64,000 bases of DNA. Source: Thunnus maccoyii. Lineage: Eukaryota > Chordata > Actinopteri > Scombriformes > Scombridae. Within the stretch, counting starts at the first letter, position 1; every line of letters starts with the position of its first letter. The stretch lies in the NCBI RefSeq assembly GCF_910596095.1, contig NC_056546.1, forward strand, positions 17,260,425 through 17,324,424, read 5' to 3'. This document shows positions 48,801 through 60,700 of the stretch, piece by piece. Made by a program: the position numbers and the translations under genes. Below the pieces are notes generated by a model that made no database searches, was not told the DNA's origin, and worked only from the letters and a program-made list of their open reading frames with translations.

Positions 48801-51391
48801 CACGCATTCCTTCTTTCTCTCTGCCTCTGCACACACAGCCATTTTGATCTAGCAAACAAGATCTGAGAGACTCACAAGGGTAGAGAGAAGAGGGGTAGAA
48901 GAGAAGAGAAGAAGTAAAAAAAAAAAAAACTAAGGAGGAAAAGAAAGAGAGACGCAGGCTGCAGTGAGATAAAGCTGAGGCAGTCATGTTGTTGTGTAAC
49001 GGTAATCAAAAAAGCCCTGGCTGTTTGGCTGCCATCTTGGCTCTGCTTTAAGTCACTTTTCTCCAATCAGGAGCCATGTGACTTTCTGCATGAGGTAACA
49101 CCACTGTTATGGCAAAAGGCAGTAAAAGAGGGATGAGGGAGTGACACGGAGGGTTAAAGGAGAATGAGGGGGAGAGAGAGTGAGACAAGAGGAGCAGAAA
49201 TAGGAGGGAGGGGTGAGAGTGAGATGGGTGAGAGACGGAGAGAGTGGCGAGCAGAGTGGAGCGCATGCTTGAGTGGGTGCATGTGAGAATGGGGGGGGGG
49301 GGGTATCTTCAGCTCACAGGCATCACAGGCAATCTATTTTTACCATTTAGTCTGAACAAAGGATGTGATTGGCTCCACTGTGTTAGGACGGATCCCCTTT
49401 ACATGGGGAACAAAGCCTTAAAAAGGCTGATTCACAGCAAAGTCACAACAACAGCAGGATGTCACAAGGTTGTCAATGAACAAGACAGACAAGGGGAAGT
49501 GTGTTCTTGGCTAGGCTCACATTCTACCACATGAATACAGACGTGCGTTCTATAATATTCCCAACAAAGCAAAGACAGCCCAGACCAAAGGAAAAGAGGA
49601 AGTGATGTCAGGTTAAGAGAGGTCATTTGTTTTTCCGATGCAGATTTGCACACTCAAAGGACAGGGAGGATCCTCCGTTCACCATCGAACAAGAATGTAA
49701 ACAAACCAGCCTTCAAATATAACGATTTACAGCATGCACAAAGAGAGAGAGAGAGAAACCTGAAAGGCAGAGTTGATCAGTGTTGTTCTGTGGTTATCTG
49801 AGAGATCCACCAGCCTAAACTTGCCCTAGCAGGCTCCTCGTGAAGGTGTGTGTGTGTGTGTGTGCGCGAGCGTACGTGCATGCTGCACATGGCAACTCCT
49901 CTGGTGGACCTCATTCTCTGTGCATCCTTCGCAAACATGTGGATGCCATTAAAAGTTTCTGCTCCACAGTAAAAAGTCTGTCAACAGAGGGAGCGAAGGA
50001 GGCACAGATACTGGAAAACTACAGTATGGGAAAGGGCGCGTGTGAGGAAACCAGATAGTAGAGAAGAGGAATGATCTGAAAAGAGAACATCAAGCAGTGG
50101 CCTCTCTAATATTATTCCATCTGATAAGAGACTGCCAATGAATCAGAGCAGCCCCATTAAAATGATACTGACACCCTAATTCAATCTTCCCTCTCTGAGA
50201 TCCCCCCCCGAGCAGATGCTACGATTCAATTTCTATCTGTTACTCGCTCCCTTGTGCTGCGCAGAGCTTGTCTCCTGGCACTGCGAAGCTTTCACTGTGC
50301 ACAAGGCAACCGTCTCTGTAGCCTGCCTCATCTCACTGGGGTACCATTAAAGAGAAAACTGCTCCAAAGTCAAAAAGGATCAAATACCCTGAGGGAGAAA
50401 ACAGATTATAAGATCAAAAAAAAAAAATTGCCAAAACATGTTGCTTGCCAAAGAGTAACATGTGCAGGCAGACACGTACTAGAAGAGATTTCCTTCCTCC
50501 TGCTCTGATACAGTAGCACAAGAGAAGAGCGTGGATAGTGAGGAAGACACTATAACAATGAGAGTAAAGCATATTTTATGTAACCTTTAGTTAAAGCTCA
50601 AGAGAACAAGAATCTTGATTTCAGGAAAAGCCAAACCAAGCGTAACAAATGCATAAAAACAAAAAAAACAAAAAAATGCAAAGTCACAATGACAAAGAGC
50701 TGTCTAATATCCAAACAGCAGCTTAACTACAAGCAAATTCAAACTCTTAGTTAAGTCTTCTTAAGTACCCTCATTAATGGTTTAAACTCATCAAGAGAGA
50801 CCAGCTTTAAACCATTTTGCAGTGAGTCAATTGAAGTACTTTTGCCTAATTCACTTCCGACCCCCGGGACAACAATTCCTGCAACATAAAGCAGTGATTT
50901 CCACCAACTCTTCTAGACATTTAGGAGCACAAATAATCAGGAAGCAGTCTTACAGAGGCCAGATAAAGCTGACAAAAAGAGTGAAAAGATTCAGCATGCG
51001 AAATAGTTATTGATATCTCAGTATCTCTGTATGTGGCAAAATTCAGAGAGCCATTGATCTGCTGCACAGCAAGGCTGGCGTGACTGAGAGGGTCTGCTGA
51101 ACAACTCAATTCTAAAGTGTGTTAGCCTCAGTCTATACCCTTGTTTTAGGACGTGTTGAGAGTGTAGCATGGCTTCACTAAAAAACACACACAAACTCAC
51201 ACTCACACAGCTTGACGCTGGCCCTAGGCGGCTTTGCAACGCTTTTACATAAGTCATCTTTCTGACAGCACCACTGAGCACAGAGACGGAGGAGGAAAGA
51301 GGGGGGAAAGAGAGGCAGAGAGAGAGAGAGAGAGAGAGAAAGAAAGAGAGACTCGGCACTCACCGGGACAAGCACAACCTCCAACAGACAT
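36888..51391 (-). CDS. ldb1: LIM domain-binding protein 1
   Basis: LDB1 is the nuclear scaffold that self-associates and binds LIM-homeodomain and LMO proteins, bridging enhancers and promoters. Eleven coding exons splice into 408 residues: 51364-51391, 41707-41809, 40902-40946, 40585-40660, 39400-39502, 39117-39289, 38904-39026, 38733-38810, 38486-38609, 38195-38343, 36888-37112. All have GT-AG borders and matching phases. The 28-base first exon encodes MSVGGCACPG, the long-form N-terminus, and joins CSSKSFKLYSPKEPPNGG. Next come TPYGNQTDYRIYELNKRLQNW and the dimerisation domain (about residues 60-284). A basic nuclear signal KRRKRK is at 294-299. The SSBP-binding segment and the LIM-interaction domain (DVMMVGEPTLMGGEFGDEDE and ITRLENTQFDGANG) are in the last exon. 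Length compares with 411 in human. An internal ATG (MLDRDVG, Met38) matches the known short form. Teleosts often keep two copies (ldb1a, ldb1b); I do not decide which this is. Confidence 0.94.
44412..44880 (-). promoter_or_regulatory. Candidate second ldb1 promoter with non-coding exon
   Basis: A local rise in CpG and GC content lies inside the long first intron of ldb1. On the minus strand a consensus donor (CTGCAG then GTAAC) at 44412 ends a stretch without ATG for about 220 bases. This fits an untranslated first exon that would splice to the exon at 41707-41809, where the first ATG is Met38 of the long form, giving a 371-residue protein. Inferred from sequence only. Confidence 0.45.
45325..45595 (+). 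repeat. Dispersed repeat, copy 2
   Basis: Homologous, in inverted orientation, to 31082-31410: it shares GATGTGGAAACTTGAAGCC and several ordered blocks after it. It lies within the long first ldb1 intron. No transposase or reverse transcriptase frame is seen. Confidence 0.75.
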
Positions 51392-51395
51392 CTTC

Positions 51396-51401
51396 TCACA
51401 T
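51396..51401 (-). promoter_or_regulatory. Minimal start-stop uORF (ATGTGA) before ldb1
   Basis: On the minus strand an ATG followed at once by TGA sits four bases before the ldb1 start codon at 51391. The upstream ATG has A at position -3. Such elements are known in other genes to hold ribosomes and lower translation of the main frame. Whether the leader contains it depends on where transcription starts. Confidence 0.6.
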
Positions 51402-53919
51402 GTTGGGCTCTGCTCTGAACGAAACAGCTGCACTCAGTCCACACGCTGCTCGCATGGGCTAACTCTGAGGAAAACAACACAGACAGAGGGGTGGAGAGAT
51501 AAGAAGGAGTGGTACAAAGCAGGGCATGTACACCACAACTACACTCCTCTCTCTCTGTCAGAGGCAGGAAGTTGGCACTGGTGCTCTAGCTGCATCATTA
51601 ATAGGCATATTGCAACACAAGTGGGAGGGAAAATGAGAGAGGAGGGAACTAGGAAGAAAGAGCCTTAACGGTATGTAAGACTAGAGTAAGTAATATGGAA
51701 TGGAGTGAAGGAGCATGTGTGTATGCACGTGTGTGTGAAAGGAAGAATGCAGGAGGGAGGTAATTAGAGCAAAGGAGAGGAAAATGTACAAGGTGTGTGT
51801 GTGTGTGGCAGTGATGCATTGTCTATTTTTGCCCGGTGCTGCTGTGGGAGATAAACATACTCAGTAGGCGCCCAGAGGCAGAGGGTCATTACTGCCAAAC
51901 AAACACACACACGCACACAAACACGTACACACTCGCTCACACACCCTGCCTCGTGTATGACAGATTTCCATCTCTCTTTCTGCCTCCCTCTCTCTCGCTC
52001 CGTCCGTCTGTTTTTCTGCTGCAGAGAGAGAACTGGTGTTAATCACTACAGACAGTATCGATTAAAAATGCAAAGCCCACCTGGAGCGCAGGGACACTGG
52101 AGACCCATGGGAGACAGGAAGAGCGCCCACGCGCAAAATGTGCACGCGTTTGCATTCACAACCGACAGGAGCCGCGTGTAAACAGTCTGCAGACTGTTTG
52201 CCCAGCAGGCTTTTTTCTACTCTTTTCTCACTTTTTTAATCTTACTTCACTCTGTCAATTTAATCTTCTCACCCAGTTGATATTACCTTGACCTTTCTGC
52301 AGCCTGATGTGGCTGTGATGTGATTTCGTTTCATTTCCTTTCCCTCCTCCGCGTCTCTGGTTTCCCTTCCCGTTCATCCCATAACTTCTCTGGCTAGAGC
52401 GTGCCTGTCCTCTGAGCCAATAATCTCGAAATCTCACACTTCACTACACAAACACACGACCACAGAACTGACTCCCATGAGCTAGATGTCTTTGTTGCTT
52501 GTGAACATGATCCTGTCAGATGGATAACAGACTGACAGAAAAAAAGTAAAAGCCCTGAGTTTACAGACAATACATTATCTGACAACTTCAGACTCAACTG
52601 ACAGCAAAAAACATGCACATACAGCCTAGTATATCCGTGAATCTCCTGCACCACAGAGGCCCCCCCCGAGTGAGTTAAAGCACAGTTTAACAAAAATCAG
52701 ATCCCTGTTGTCTGTCACTCACAACCAATATACTAACAAAAGACAAACAACTGTCTCCACTGAAACGGAAGCTGACAGGCACATTCCCCACACACCAGCA
52801 CACTGGCAAAGGCATCACAGTTAAATGTCATACACTGTGTCAGACACTGTTCTCAGGACCGAGACACAATGAACAACCCTGCAGGCCTCCTCTTCTTTTC
52901 CCTTTAGTTCTTCTTCTCCTCCTCCCTCTTTTCATTTCCCCTTCACACACGCGCCACTTTTTTTTTTTGTTTCAGTAAGGTCTGTCTCTCTCTGAGTCTT
53001 CCTCATCTCTCTCTCTGCTATTTTGTCACTGTTCTGGTCTTTGTGCCGCTCGTAGGTTGGGATCTGCGGGGTTGGACGTTTACGAGAAGATCCTGCTACT
53101 GTAAAATGCTCTGAACAAAGGCAGATATGAGAGATAGAGAGAGCAATCCCCAGCACTGCAAGAGAGACACCAACAAAAAAAAAAAAGAAAAGGAATAAAA
53201 AAGAAATAAGAGCATGCGAGAGAGAGAGAGAGAGAGAAGAAATAGAGGAGGGGTGCGTGAATGTGATTTGGGAAATGGCTTCTGTTTCCAGGAGCGATTA
53301 GGCTCTGATGCTGAGCACTTCACCACTGACTGCACTGTTAGGCATGCTCTCTTTTCTCACTTCCTCTCACTCTCCTACTCTTGCAGATACAGAGATTCCC
53401 GCTCAGTCAACACATCCGCACATCACTCCGAAAGCTCTCTGAGAATAATGAAGTTCCCCCTCCTTTTGCCTCCTTCTCTCCACTGTGGGAACACGCAGCA
53501 GCAGTTCCATAACACTATGTGACAGACAGCAAAGTGCCTGCACACAGACACGCTGACTGAGATGCACATCTACTCAATACACTCTTAGTATGTTGTCCCC
53601 TGATAGCAGAGAGCACTTGCTCACATGTACTGACAATCCTTGTTTAGTCCTAAATGCCAAACAAAATGTTTTAAAAGGCTCCTGGTGGCGTACTTGTTAT
53701 CTGATGAGTTCATGCCATCAATGCTTACCTCTGAGTCTTTTGTCTTGCAGCTGTTCTGCTGGCCCCCTCTTTCTCCTCACTCTCTCTCACAGACAAACAC
53801 ACTCAAACATCCTCAGTCTCAACGCTTACCTTTGTCTTCCTCTTTCTTCTGCGCCCACGCTCGCTTGCAAAAGTCTGCTCGGGTCAGCCACGCAGAGGAA
53901 ACCAAGCTGGGCCAGCACG

Positions 53920-53938
53920 GAGAGAGAGAGAGAGAGAG

Positions 53939-53970
<32 letters not shown>

Positions 53971-54160
53971 ATGAGCGGATGCAGATAGGAGACACAAATG
54001 GAGGGGGGATCTAGCAGTGTGCAAATTGGATGATGAGAAGGAAGGAAGGAAGGAAGGAAGGAAGGAAGGAAGGGAAGGAAGGAAGGAAGGAAGGAGGAGG
54101 TGGTGGAGGAAGAGGAGGGGGAGGAGGAGGGGGGGAGGGGTGGGGAGTTGGGGGGGGGGG
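53920..54160. repeat. GA, GT, GGAA and poly-G low-complexity tract
   Basis: (GA)n runs straight into (GT)n up to 53970. A (GGAA)n array follows at about 54039-54093, then GGA- and G-rich DNA. Open frames across it, on both strands, are products of the repeats. Confidence 0.95.
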
Positions 54161-55471
54161 CAGCTCTCAGCTGCACTGGTATGAATATGACGCAGAGGCA
54201 GCAGCCAGAGCCACTTCTCCTCTCCTCTCTCCACTCCAGCCCCATCCCTCCATACCCACTGAGAGAGAGGAGAGGGAGAGAGAGGGCACTGTATCCATGG
54301 CAACGGCAGAGCAGCGGTAGGTAGCAGTTAGGGAGTGTGTTGGGGCACAGTGGTGTTCCTCTCGTTCTCTGTCTCTCTCTCACACACAGACGAGCTCATA
54401 AGTCTTTCAGCTTCCACGGATGTACAGTACACAGCCTCTGATGCACTACCCTATATATACATATGAGCGCCAGTGAATTCATTAGGACATGACAGGTAAT
54501 GGGAAGCAGACTGGTAACAAGGTAACAAGAACAGCAGGGTCATGAAGCAACGGAATAACTTTAGTGTTAGATTACTTTTGGTCCTCTCACCACACAGAGT
54601 GCTGGACAGGAATAATGTGAAATACTGCAAACGTTGATCTGAGGAGACCATTTTGGACTTTTTCTAAAAACACCAATGATAGGCATACATTCACAACTTC
54701 CTCAAAACTGGGGGAAAGCCAGAAAGCTCCAACTGTCTCTCAGTGTGTGTGAAGCCTGTGAGAGACAGAATTTAGACAAAACCAGAGGAACAAATATGCA
54801 AGTTTCTTCCAGACATCGACTTACAACTCATCACCATTACAGTGCAGTCTTTTGTTTAGTGACTTGCCTTTTTTTTCCTCACATACACATACAGTACTTC
54901 AAGAACAATTTGGTGTTCAGTGTCTTGGTCAAGGACACGATAACATCTGGACAGAAAGGATTTAAACTTCCACCCTTACAACAACTGCTAAGGCCACCCT
55001 ACCAGGCGTTTGCATATACAGTATATATAAAATATCACATGCCTTGGCACATAAATAAAAGTGATTTGTCCTTCATGGCAAATGCATGTTCTACAACAGG
55101 AAAGGCAACAAGGGACGCAATTGATTAGTAAGGCTCTTAATTGTTGCCTTAGGGATTCCTGGATCGACGCCAGAAAGCACTGCACACAAAGGCAAAACTA
55201 CACTGCAGCGGGTTTGTAACCTGTTGTGTCTCTTGTTTTGAGACTATTCAGCAACAAAAAATGTTTTATAAATTCACCATAATGCGTGCATGGGTTTACT
55301 GAAGAGCTCTGCCACAGTAAAGAGGCTGTTGGAGAATGTGGCAAGATTTGAAGTCTTCTCCAGCAATGGCGGCCACATAGTAGTTTCATTCATCAAACAG
55401 CAGAGAATAAATTACAAATGTAAAACAGAGTAGTGGAAGTGGTAAAACACAATGGAAGACCACAGTGCGTG

Positions 55472-55473
<2 letters not shown>

Positions 55474-55502
<29 letters not shown>
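55474..55502. repeat. (GT)n microsatellite
   Basis: About 13-14 uninterrupted GT units in intergenic DNA. Confidence 0.95.
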
Positions 55503-56108
55503 GCTGGGCTCACCTCTAATCCATTTCTGCCGGTGGGGCATAGGGAATTGCCTATGGCTTTTTTGTTCCATGCAGTACTAGTTCTAATGAGGAAAATATC
55601 ACCCCCACTTTTTATTTGACCCAATTTTATCCGCACCTCTCTGTTTCACAGCCTCTTTTTGTTCACTTATCATACATCTTCCTTCCAACAAAAGGACGTT
55701 GACCAATGTACTTTATTTAATTTACCTCCCCGGCACTAAGTGAGTACAATTTTCCCTCTCAGAGTTAATTTTGTATGTACAAAAAACATTAGAAAATTTC
55801 AAGGTCCATTTACTAGCTTTTTACTGGGATTTGAGCTGCATCTATGGTCCTCATTAGCTGATGCAGTTTGCTCGGTTGTCATCTCGTTACCTTAGTATGG
55901 AACTCGGGTCATGTGATGAGCCGGTGGTCATGTGTGGGTTGGGGGGATTGTGGCCACTGTCTCGGTTTAAGAATGGTCTTTGGTGTCAGATATGAATGGC
56001 CTCCTTTATCTTTCTCTGGCATCCACTGACTTCTGGAAAATAGAGAATGTCATTCTTTGTCAGGCCAACATGTGCACCAAGAATAGTGATTTTAAATCAA
56101 CATATTTT

Positions 56109-56412
56109 AAAGGACTAGTGTTTAAGATTTAGTGGCATCTACTGTAGTGGTAGATGCCACTTTTGGGCCCAATAGCGTCATGTGATGTTGTAATTACATG
56201 GTTTGGCCACCATGACAAATTGGCTTCACAGCCCGGCGCTGTTCCTGGGGGCTTGACACGCTCCCTATGTGGATATAAAGGACTCATTCTAAGGCAACAA
56301 AAACACAATTATTCTTATTTTAAGGTGATTATACACTAATTAAAACACACTCATGAATATTATATTCCATTTCTGCCAATAGATCTCCCCAAATCTTACA
56401 CACTGGTCCTTT
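56109..56412. mobile_element. MITE with terminal inverted repeats
   Basis: The left end AAAGGACTAGTGTTTAAGAT and the right end (reverse complement AAAGGACCAGTGTGTAAGAT) match at nearly every base. Inside are TATGTGGATATAAAGGACTC and TCTTATTTTAAGGTGATTAT, which I recognise from a widespread teleost element. It is about 300 bases with no frame for a transposase. A 12-bp hairpin (AGTGGCATCTAC, 7-base loop, GTAGATGCCACT) lies next to the left end at 56131-56161. Confidence 0.75.
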
Positions 56413-56650
56413 GAAATAAATGTTTAATATGACCTGGAGACTTTAGCCTTGATGCGTGTCAAGTCCATTTCTGATCCTATTATTGTTTGCACTAATGACT
56501 GTTCTCACATTGCAGCACTTTACTTAGATTTTGTTTAATAGCCTATTTATATCTTAGATATTTTATACTGTCTGTGGGTGAATCAGCATAAATCACTGTA
56601 AGGGGGATAAAAAAAATAACTCAGCAGAGCCAGGGATATATAGATCAGAA

Positions 56651-56670
56651 GGGGGGGGGGGGGGGGGGGG
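56651..56670. repeat. Poly-G run of 20
   Basis: Twenty consecutive G on the plus strand. Its length is likely unreliable in an assembly. Shorter runs of 12-13 G occur near 37571 and 49291. Confidence 0.9.
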
Positions 56671-57087
56671 TGAAATCCCCACCATCCTCCTGGGCAAATC
56701 ACATCCTTGTTCAGCAAGTTTCTTTGTCTACTAGATATCTACTATTAAAGCCGTATATTGACACTGTAAAAGTATGTCCTATAGTTTGAGTTTTCTTTCC
56801 TCCTAATCTAAAGATAAAATAAACAATCAATTATGTATCATGACAAATAGACAATCAGGCAAAACTGCAGTAAAGAATGCCCTAGAGGGATATTATAGCA
56901 CTTCTGTAGATAAGAGAATAGTTGCAGGTATTAGTTGTTCAATACCCTCAATAAAGTAGTTGTATTTTTCCTTTTATCTATTCATGTTTATTACATAATG
57001 TAAACCTACCTGCATGTATTTACAGATTATTTGTATCATGTTATCCATAATATTATTTGCATATTATTTCTGTTGTTTGATTTGTAT

Positions 57088-57345
57088 GAATCAGAATCAG
57101 AACCAGGTTTATTGCCACGTAGGTTTGCACATACAATAAATTTGTCTTGGTGTTATGGTGCATAACAGGCAAAAATATACATAAAATTAAGTAATCCTAA
57201 ATAATATAAAAAGGAAAGAAAGAAATTTACAATAAAAAGTATGTAAAATATATTAAGTGAGTAGAGCTGCTACAGGTTTAAATTTTAAATTGAAGAGAAT
57301 GAGATGAAATGTACAAAATATTGACCAGGAGTAAACAGTATATGC
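57088..57345 (+). repeat. Dispersed teleost repeat fragment
   Basis: It begins GAATCAGAATCAGAACCAGG, then TTTATTGCCACGTAGGTTTG and CACATACAATAAATTTGTC. I recognise this as a very frequent fish repeat start. Right boundary approximate. Confidence 0.6.
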
Positions 57346-57599
57346 AGTGTGCAATTAATAATAACAATAATAATAATAATCATCATCATCATAATGATCC
57401 ATGGTTTTGTGTTTTTTATTGTGCTCCATATCTGCCATTACTACTATGGCTAAAAAAAAGATGATATAGATAACAAAAAACGGAAAAGTTATGTTTTGTG
57501 CCTGATTTTTCTCCTCTTTTTTTAAGCAGCACAAAACAAAACAGCCAACCACTACACGGCAGTATACTGACACAACTCGTGTATTTAATAGAACTACAA

Positions 57600-57744
57600 A
57601 AACGTGAACACGTAACCCTTGACCCCCGCCGTCATTTAGCGTCATTTTGCCGGGAATGTCGGACCACGTGTGTCCTGCCGGCGTGCTTGCGATTCATTGC
57701 TTTTCATCCTGAAACGAGTCGGTCCAGGGGAGTATACTTGCAAG
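57600..57744 (+). promoter_or_regulatory. Probable pprc1 promoter and leader
   Basis: A CpG-rich patch with no TATA box. A perfect E-box CACGTG lies at 57665-57670, 75 bases before the start codon, and the start codon itself sits in AAGATGGCGG, which is also the usual YY1 promoter motif. Two GTCATTT/GTCATTTT motifs lie near 57632-57644. Inferred from motifs only. Confidence 0.5.
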
Positions 57745-60700
57745 ATGGCGGTGCGGTGGGGAGCAGCAGGCGAGGAGACTTTAACTGCCTGCAATATGGA
57801 TTTCTTCCCCATGGATACACTAGACGAGGTAACGAATATGTCCTACATTTTATTTCCTAGCATGTAATCTCTGCTGTTAGTAGTTTTGTGTCATGTTTGA
57901 GGAGCAGCGCAGAGCTCCGTATACACTGCGCATGGAAAAGTGACACGTGGATGTAACCGTACAACCACTAAAACTTATTTTAAAAAGCAGTGTTTTGTTT
58001 TGGGGTGTTTACAGCAAGATAGACATCTGCCCGTGTGTATATTAAACAACACGGGACGCTTCACTATGAATGTGTGCGTCTCATATCTTAGCTGTACATC
58101 AATGCTAGCTGGTGAGTCAGTGTAGCTCGGCCGGCTAGTCAGCCTCACAGATTTCAACCTTTTAATTTAAAAACACGTTTAAATAAGTGAAGTGACAGCT
58201 GTGTTTTCTTATTGCTAGTTGACCTGGCATGTTCATCAGTTGTATAATTAACAATCTGAGTGTATCTATAAGCGCCATCGGTGGAGTTTATGTTCAAAAG
58301 TCATCTTGGTGTGTAACTCACTACCTGATTCATTCACACGTGGTGACAAACATCTAGATTTGTCATCATTTCAGTGTAGATGTAAACTACTTCCTTGCAA
58401 ATCGTTTTGTAGCATGATGATGATTGAAGGTGCAATGGTATTTTTATTGCCATGGTGTAGTTTATAGGCTCCACGCCAGCACACTGCAGTAATGTGTCAT
58501 CGTTTCAGCGATGATGCACACAAGGATGAAGCCATAAATGTAGAAAGTATGTCGCTGTTTTTTGCATATAACCCCATGATTGCAATCAGTGTAGTTAACT
58601 ACACCTGCGAGTACGATTATCATCTGTGACACTGCTGCAGCAAAACAGTTTTTCATTCATAATGTGTGTGAGTGAGTGTGTGTGTGTGTGTGTGTCTCCA
58701 CATGTGGTTTAGTCGTGGTCAATCACATGTTGGATTCCTTCACACATGCGCAGCAGACACACACGCTTCCATTTAATTTATGAATAAACTGTCTGTAGTT
58801 TTCTAAGATTTCATGCAAGAATACAAATATTAAAATGTTGCCAGTTAGTTTGCAGTATTTTAAATATATCACACAGAGGAGTGATGATGTAGGCCCGTAT
58901 TCGTCGTTGTTGTTGTAGTGCAACACGTGGGCTGCGTATCCTCCCTTTGGACGGGATGGGGCGAGGATCAAATATGTCTGCGCGCTGTGTGTGTGCATGT
59001 GTGGACAGAGACACGTGGGTCATTGTAAAAATCTACTGCGTTCATAGTTGAAAGTGCATAATGTTATCAGTTTGTTTGCTCTGTATGCTGAAGTGAGTGT
59101 ATATGTTTCGAGTCTGAGGTGGTGATGTACACGAAGTGAGTCTACCTCACATGTTATGTTGCACATTTCAATCCTTCGTCCAATTTTATATTTATTTGTC
59201 AAAGTTGCATTTCTAATTTAAGTATTTCAGAGTTGCTACTGTTGTTCAGAGCTTTGTCAGTGTTTTCTTTTTAAATATTTTGAGTTGTAGCATGTACTGA
59301 ATTTATATGTAAACTTATTTTGATTATTTAAGTATTGGTCCTGCATGCCTTATAGGTACTTGCTCCAATGTTCATGTTAGGGCTTTGCAATATATCAATA
59401 TTATATCTATCATGATATGAGACTAGATATAGTCTCAGTTTTTGGATATAGTAATATTGTGATATGGTATAAGTGTTGTCTTTTCCTGGTCTTTTTGTCT
59501 CTGCATTACAGTGAAGTGATTTTTTTTTTGAACTCAGCAGACTGTTCTAACTGTTTTTATTTGCCTTTACCCACTTAGTCATTATATCAACATTGCTGCT
59601 TTACAGCATTACTACATTACAATATTGTTGCAATATTGAGGTATTTGGGCCAAAATATCATGATATTTGATTTTATCCATATCGCCCAGCCCTAGTTCTT
59701 GTATATTTCTTATTGTAATGCCTCAGCCATCTTGTTTTTCTCTTCTTCAAGCTGAAACTACAAGCACGTGCCCTCCTCTTCCCTCTGGGGTTTCCTCTTC
59801 TGTCTCTCCTTTTCAAATGCTAGACTTTAGCTTAGACTCATTGTCAGCTCCAACCAGTAAACAAAGTTAGGTTGACCTATTTTATTATCCAACTGTACAC
59901 AGACTAGACTTAGTTTTCTGTTAAGTCCTTGATTGGTTTGAAACAGGAAGTTGACTCTGCTCCTTAATTCATTTACAATGTACAATACTGGTTTTGTTTA
60001 CATATATTTGTTGACTTAGGGCACCTTAAAGCAACAAATGTGTCCAAGAGGACACACAGGTTCTTAGAACTACTAGAAGTACTTAACCAAAGGCAGCAGA
60101 AACAAAACAAAGGCAAGTCCAGTTATAATAGAAATGAAGCCCACTGGACCATATATGATATGACAATGTTTATTCCCTGGAACAGATCTTTGACTGAATT
60201 CAGGAGTAAATCTAAGTCCCAGACCCAAAATAACCCACGTCTATAAACTTGTACAAGAAAAAACACAGTAAGCATTTTTAAATAAAGTGAAATAAAGATT
60301 TTTTAAAAAAAGTTTGCTGCATCGAATGAGCAGTTTAAAATGTTCAAAATACTGACTTGAAGGGGGTTTTAGTTATTTTCTTAGATTTAGTGTACTTGTG
60401 TTATAAATTTGTCTCTCCACTTGTTTCTTTCAATGTGTTTTACCAAAAGTCAGTAACCATAGTTATATCTTGCCTTAATCATGTTATCATTTCTATCAGT
60501 CCTGTTTTTGCCAAGAAAATTATTTTTTTCTCTCTCTCTTTAGGCTGATGGGTTGAGCTCTGGGGAAACCCTGGAGGCCCTTCAAAGCTGCTTAGACCCC
60601 TCCATCCTTTCTATATTTGAGGACACCCCAACAACAGAGGCAAGACTAATTTCACATCATTTTTAAACATTAGTCTTACAGTAGCCTGAGAGATATCTAC

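Larger units (their letters stand above)
51402..57599. other. Divergent intergenic DNA between ldb1 and pprc1
   Basis: It should hold the ldb1 long-form promoter and leader; two possible acceptor sites (GTGCAG, GTTCAG) within 60 bases of the start hint that the leader may be spliced. No coding exon is seen. Much of 51.7-54.3 kb is simple repeats and CT/GA-rich DNA. Confidence 0.5.

Noticed and set aside
48423-48842. 139-codon minus-strand frame in the ldb1 first intron
   Set aside because: Considered as an alternative first exon, but its composition is low-complexity and no donor in the right phase joins it to the next ldb1 exon as well as the MSVGGCACPG exon does.
53826-54383. 185-codon minus-strand frame and overlapping frames
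   Set aside because: They run through GGAA, GA and GT repeats and show no protein-like pattern apart from repeat-coded residues.
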